Assembly: GCA_902729315.2 (NCBI GenBank)
Contig: LR746268.1
Location: 1,051,501-1,115,500 of the forward strand
Length of the DNA stretch: 64,000 bases
Direction of reading: 5' to 3'
Origin: Spirodela intermedia
Lineage: Eukaryota; Streptophyta; Magnoliopsida; Alismatales; Araceae
The position numbers were made by a program, and so were the translations under genes. The notes below the pieces were generated by a model. It had not been told where the DNA came from. It worked only from the letters and a program-made list of their open reading frames with translations, and searched no databases. This document shows positions 59,364 to 64,000 of this stretch, piece by piece. Positions within the stretch are counted from its first letter, which is position 1. Each line of letters opens with the position of its first letter.

Positions 59364-62300
59364 TCAACTCGAGGCAGTGGGGCCGCCGGAGGCAGGCTTG
59401 GCCACATAGATCTGCTTCACCTTGGCGGGGATGAAGCTCTTCTCAGTCCCTGACGGCTGGTTCTTCCCTTGGTGGAGCCCCTGCCGCCGGTACCACTCCC
59501 CTCCAGAGCCCACCTTCTGGGAAGGCAGGCCGCTAACCTTTTGATCTCCATAGCCAATTCCCTGGATGTACTGCTGTGCCGCCAGCGGCGGCGGCAGAGG
59601 CTGAAAAGCTTGAGGTTTCATGGTGGATCCCACATTGCCGGCCGCCGAATCCCTCGCTAAGCTCCGTTGGCCCCCTGGCCCCTTCCCATTGTTCCTGGAT
59701 GGAGGAGCGTAAGTACCATGGTGGCTCACCTGGCTGGAGCTGCCGATTGTCTGGGGGGTCTCCACCAAGCCCAGCTCGTCTGGGAACCGGGGGTCAGCAG
59801 CGGCGGCGGCGGCGGCGGCGACAGCAGCAGAGAAATTCATGGATTGGTCCATCGGCCTGGAGGAGCGGGGCTCATGGGAGAAGCGGCCGTCGGCAGCCGA
59901 CAGGTTCGGAGGCATGCCATGGCTGAATTGTGCGGCAGCTGCCTGGTCCACTGGGTACTGCTGCAGCGGCACTGACAAGGGGACGGAATGGAGCGGTGGC
60001 GCAGGTAAGTGGGACCAGCGGGCCTGGACGGGCATGTCGGCGGATGGCTGCAAGAACAATTCAGTCGGCCACCCATCAATGCAATTGTTGGCGATTACCG
60101 ATATTGGAAGTGGGAGGGATCTGAGTGATGCTATAAAAAGAAACCATAATCAGGAGGAAGGGAAACTCAAGAGTCCGATGATATATATTTTATTTTTTAA
60201 AAAAGAAAAGCTTTTGTGAGGAATCACAACTCAAGATATGATGGAAAACTGTAAGAAGGAGAGGACACAGTTCAAGAAAATAAGGGAAACCTTGAATTAG
60301 GGCAGAGAACGATTCGTAGTTGGACAAAAATTGCTGATATGAAAACCCTAATCAGGGGAGAACACGATCCAAATGTGTGATAAGTCAAACCCCACCCTAC
60401 CCTCTTGGAGAAATCACTAGTAGAAACCCTAATCAAGCAAAAAAACCCAATTCAATTATGATAAAACCTATCTTCTAAACTTAATATCCAACGTATAATC
60501 ACAAACCCTAACCAGGTGACAACGGAATTCCACGAATAATCAAAAAAAAAACACACAAGAGAAAGCATAGGTGAAATCCCAACTTAAGTTAGAAAGAGTG
60601 CATGGTCTGCATCTACAAGCCATCCACAACAGTGGGGCAAGTCCAGAGCAAGAATCAACAAGCCATACCTGGAAGGGTGACATGTCAAACATGGTCAATG
60701 GGGAACCCATCGGCATAAGAGGAGAGCCAGGGGTCAGATGCTGGATTGGAGATGCCATGCCAGGAGCTCCTACCCTCTGACCAGAAGAAACTCCATTGAT
60801 ATTGCCGGCAATGCCTTCACTGACGCTGGCATTACCTGCAGCTGAATTGTGCTTCCAGTCGGGCTGTTTCCCAGAGGGGATATATGTGGCCCCCATGAAC
60901 CCTAGGCCAAGTTGCCCAAACTGTCCAACTGGGGTGAAGTGGTTGTAGACGACCATGTGAGGAGGGCCCTGCACACCCGGGATGCCCACGGGAGGGCTGA
61001 TGAAGGGGCCCGTGAAGCCTGCTGGAGGCCCGTAGAAGGAATCCACCCCAGAATGGCAAGCAGGCCATGCACTGAGGGCGGCGGTGCTTCTCTGCAGCTG
61101 GGTCTGCGTTCCAGCCGATTCATCATTGGGCCCAAAGGCAAAGATCGGCCCTCCAATGATTGGGTTCATCTCAAAACAAGGGAAATGGGATGGCGGCGCC
61201 CCGGGGAAGCAGGATATCATCGGGCCCGAAGAGCTCTGCGGGCTCGGAAGAGGGGGCCACAGAGAGAGCGCCGGAGTCTCCACTGAAAGATCTGCAGGCA
61301 GTGCGACAGTCAGCGACTCTTCGGCAGCTGATCGGCTGCCACCTGCCTCATGACTCCCTGTCGACACAACGGAACAGTTAGATTTGATCCATGAAGATGA
61401 TGAACTAGAACAAAATAAATCTCACGCCTTCGTGGGGTGAAGAACCTTCAAAGTTCTGTGCGTGAGAGACAGCAGCATGGGCACCCAAGCCGTTTCCGAC
61501 AACTTCATCACTGCTAATGGCGGCAACAGCAACAGCTGAGGCGGCGGCTTCAGCTTCAGCTTCAGCCTCAGGGTCATCTAGGTGAATGGAAGGCTCATCA
61601 CAACGCTTCTCTTTCTCGAAAAACATGGCAGACTCCTTGTCAGGAGCAGACATGCGAGAGACAGCTCGGCTGACGGGAGGGAGAATCGTGGGAGATGTGA
61701 CGGCACCTAAATTTGATGGAATTTACTGGGTCAATAACAAAAATAGGATCTGATGGTATGATGAGCACATGATCTGAATTTTTTTTAATTGGGTATATTG
61801 CTCACCGAATTGAATTCTTTCCCCGGGAAAAACAGAACTGAGAGAGCTGGCCGAGGAAGAATATGTCTTGTCCTGTGGTTTAGTTGATGTCGATAGCTTC
61901 TCCGGCTCAATGACAATGCCATGGTGATCACCAATAGAGGTGACATGCCCATCGAAACGCGATGGTTTCATAGCCTCATCAACTTGACTATGAGTTAAGG
62001 TCATCACGTTGACCTGAAGAAAGAAAACAGAAATAAGTCAAATGAGGGGAAAATTCAAAAAAAAAAAGGAAAGAAAAACAATTAACTTGCCAATGCATTT
62101 ATCTTGCAGATACCTCACCGCACAGTGAGTGAAATGTGAATCACAATGACAGGAATATTATTCAAAAGCAACAATGGCACATGAAACCATAAAGATAACA
62201 TATTTTATTACTGGTTTTGATACTGGTTTTTTCTTCTTTACTTACAAATCCAACTCGACATATTTCATTTTGCATCCTCATGTACACAACAGGACCTAAC

Positions 62301-64000
62301 ATATAATTCCGAACTGTGATCCAATGAAGCATAGTTAACTTCGATTTTACTTTGTTGGACCTCCAATTCCAGCCAGGTAACCTACAGTCATATGGAGCCA
62401 TCCCTGTTGATAGCTCGTGTGCTGACTGCTGGACCTAAATATCTGAATTGGTCTCTTTTGAGAAAATATTTGCTCGTCTACCTGAATCACATACTAATCT
62501 CCCAACATTTTCCAACTAGATTGACACCTGTGAGTAGTCCAATGTTGTAGTAATCTTAGAGCATCATATTACAAAGCATTCTTCCGTAGTTCTAAAATAC
62601 ACTATGCTATATTAGAGTCACTTAGCAAATATAGGAATATTTTATACTACGAGCATTGTCTGTTCTGCTCCATTCGTCAGATATCATCCTTGAAATCATC
62701 AGAATATCTCAGAATCAACGCACAGAACCAACATTCTTTAAATGTTTGTACATGTAATTAAAATCAGCATCTCTTTTTGCCTCTCAATTGGTCTTCTCAA
62801 TGCTATACAGAGCATGGCATCTCATCATGAACCTATCACAATGTGTTTGAAAAAAGGTCTCGTGAAGGTGTTTTGGGGGAGAGTTTCCACGAGGCATTAA
62901 TGAATATTGACAACATGAAGTCAAAGTGTTCAAATGCAATTACAACTAAAACCCTGTACATTAAATATTCGTCAGCAATCATAAAGTGGATAAACATTGG
63001 CTTCACTATTATCAACCATATAGCACACAAATTAAATTTTAACTGATATGACAGCCACAAAATTGACCTCTTGTAACAAAATGGGTGCCTGCTGGTTCAT
63101 GTGTGCATTGTTCCATGGACCTAGAGATGTAGGAATATCATCAATGGTCATATTGTTCTCAAATGACAAGCCTGATGTAAGTTTGCTTCCTCGAGAATCA
63201 AAGGCAGGCGCTGGGGCAGACTGTGTAGTCCTACAAAAGTTTACGAAGTCCATAAGAGAGAGAATCACTAAAAAATTGCAATACAAACCATAACGGAAAG
63301 TCGCCCTACTTTGTGCTGCGGGATCTAATATCAGCATCCGTGCTGACTGCAGGAGTGCCAATTGGAGCAAGAGGCTGGGATGTCCCATGGGCTGTAGAGA
63401 CAGCTGATATTTCACGATCAACAAAATCTGTAGCATTAGTGGCAGGTGAAACAGGGCCAGCACCTCTTGCCACAACTCCCGAAGATAATCCAGTCTTATT
63501 TGAATAAGACAGAGTATGGTTAGTTTGAGCAACAGGACGAGGTTTCCGGGTCATCTGTCAAAAGCAAGGTGTAATCAAATGATCCAGGAAAGACAGTACA
63601 CTATTAATTGAGAAAAGTTTAAAATTATTAATAAACTTTTGTTACAGCTAGTAATACCTTCACGGGTTTAGATTTTGCCTTATTTTGCTTTTCCCTCTGT
63701 TCTCGTCGATCATTTAACATCTGCCTTTTAGATCTCACCTCTATGAAGTCGTCTTCGTCACTAGGAATTTCAATTCCAGGTTGCTTGAAAATACGAATGA
63801 TTCCACTCTGTAAAGGAGAATCAATATCCTCCTCAAGACTTACACTTCTTTTCAGGCTACCATTTGCAGGCTGTAAACCATCTACAATAGAAATATTTCT
63901 CCTAGAAGATAGTTCTTTGCTCAAAGTTTTAACCGTCCTGCCCTCGGAGACAGCACGTGAACCAGAGGAACCAGAGATTGGTTTCCCTGAATCAGCCATG
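59364..64000 (-). CDS. C-terminal part of a very large low-complexity plant protein (function unknown)
   Basis: Seven minus-strand exons join in phase: from beyond the right edge to 63658, 63554-63310, 63230-63068, 62013-61806, 61706 to about 61426, about 61357 to 60669, and 60047-59364, ending TGA. The visible part is over 750 residues. It includes a charged stretch, DEDDFIEVRSKRQMLNDRRE then QREKQNKAKSK; Ser/Thr-rich linkers; an acidic-Ala segment, HLDDPEAEAEAEAAASAVAV; a Pro/Gly/Phe-rich region with LWPPLPSPQ and GGPIFAFGPN; and a C-terminal Ala/Gln/Pro-rich part with a poly-Ala run. It ends near FIPAKVKQIYVAKPASGGP. I recognise this as a conserved plant family of about 2000 residues (I recall Arabidopsis At3g50370 as similar) with no assigned function; no enzyme fold is visible. 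The ATG at 63999 is probably internal. The junction near 61346-61428 is ambiguous. Confidence 0.8.
62014..63067 (-). other. Intron of the large low-complexity gene
   Basis: A ~1.05-kb AT-rich intron between the QAPILLQE and VNVMTLTHSQ exons. No embedded gene or repeat was found. Confidence 0.55.

Noticed and set aside
59167-59367. 66-codon minus-strand ORF past the stop of the large gene
   Set aside because: It overlaps the TGA in another frame and could only extend the protein through a frameshift; nothing supports one.
1-64000. CRISPR-like arrays, prokaryotic operons, rRNA or intact tRNA genes
   Set aside because: The tandem repeats lack regular unique spacers and lie in plant introns; no cloverleaf or rRNA sequence was recognised on either strand by eye.

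Overview
This window is nuclear DNA from a flowering plant. Every gene is split by GT–AG introns. The window contains zeaxanthin epoxidase, a group A (ABF/ABI5-type) bZIP factor, a LOH2-type ceramide synthase and a plastid thioredoxin-like protein, all plant families, together with degenerate Ty1/copia and Ty3/gypsy elements and many (CT)n/(GA)n microsatellites. The very GC-rich first exon of the bZIP gene beside AT-rich introns would fit a monocot or an early-diverging angiosperm, but the sequence alone does not settle the species. All exon models were built by eye from splice signals, reading phase and remembered family conservation. UTRs, transcription starts and poly(A) sites are not defined.

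Layout: 354–3622 (+) is the 3' part of a three-RRM hnRNP-like gene cut by the left edge. 4798–8840 is a complete but dead Ty1/copia element with both LTRs. 9307–12789 (-) is an ABF/ABI5-like bZIP gene whose introns are filled by diverged tandem repeats. 13.4–18.3 kb is CT-rich, minisatellite-rich intergenic DNA. 18397–24731 (+) is the beta subunit of mitochondrial 3-methylcrotonyl-CoA carboxylase. 25.2–34.1 kb is AT-rich, TE-derived DNA with a gypsy pol fossil at 27.3–29.15 kb. 34157–41022 (+) is zeaxanthin epoxidase with its C-terminal FHA domain. 42394–46019 (-) is a plastid thioredoxin-like protein. 50818–57800 (+) is a LOH2-type ceramide synthase with three upstream ORFs in its likely leader. 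59364 to the right edge (-) is the C-terminal part of a very large low-complexity plant protein.

The genes do not form an operon or an obvious biosynthetic cluster. Two belong to the same hormone system: ZEP makes the xanthophyll precursors of abscisic acid, and the ABF-type bZIP acts in the abscisic acid response. They lie about 21 kb apart with an unrelated gene between them. MCCB (leucine catabolism), LOH2 (sphingolipids), the thioredoxin-like protein and the RRM protein are independent housekeeping functions.

The most distinctive feature is structural. At least eight independent families of short tandem repeats (about 70–290 bp units, 2–9 diverged copies) sit in introns and flanks across the window. 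The clearest are a ~92-bp repeat that makes up most of bZIP intron 2, a ~128-bp array in MCCB intron 7, an ~86-bp array in ZEP intron 9 and a near-perfect 101-bp array at 14.03–14.38 kb. I did not find a convincing new multi-gene biological system.
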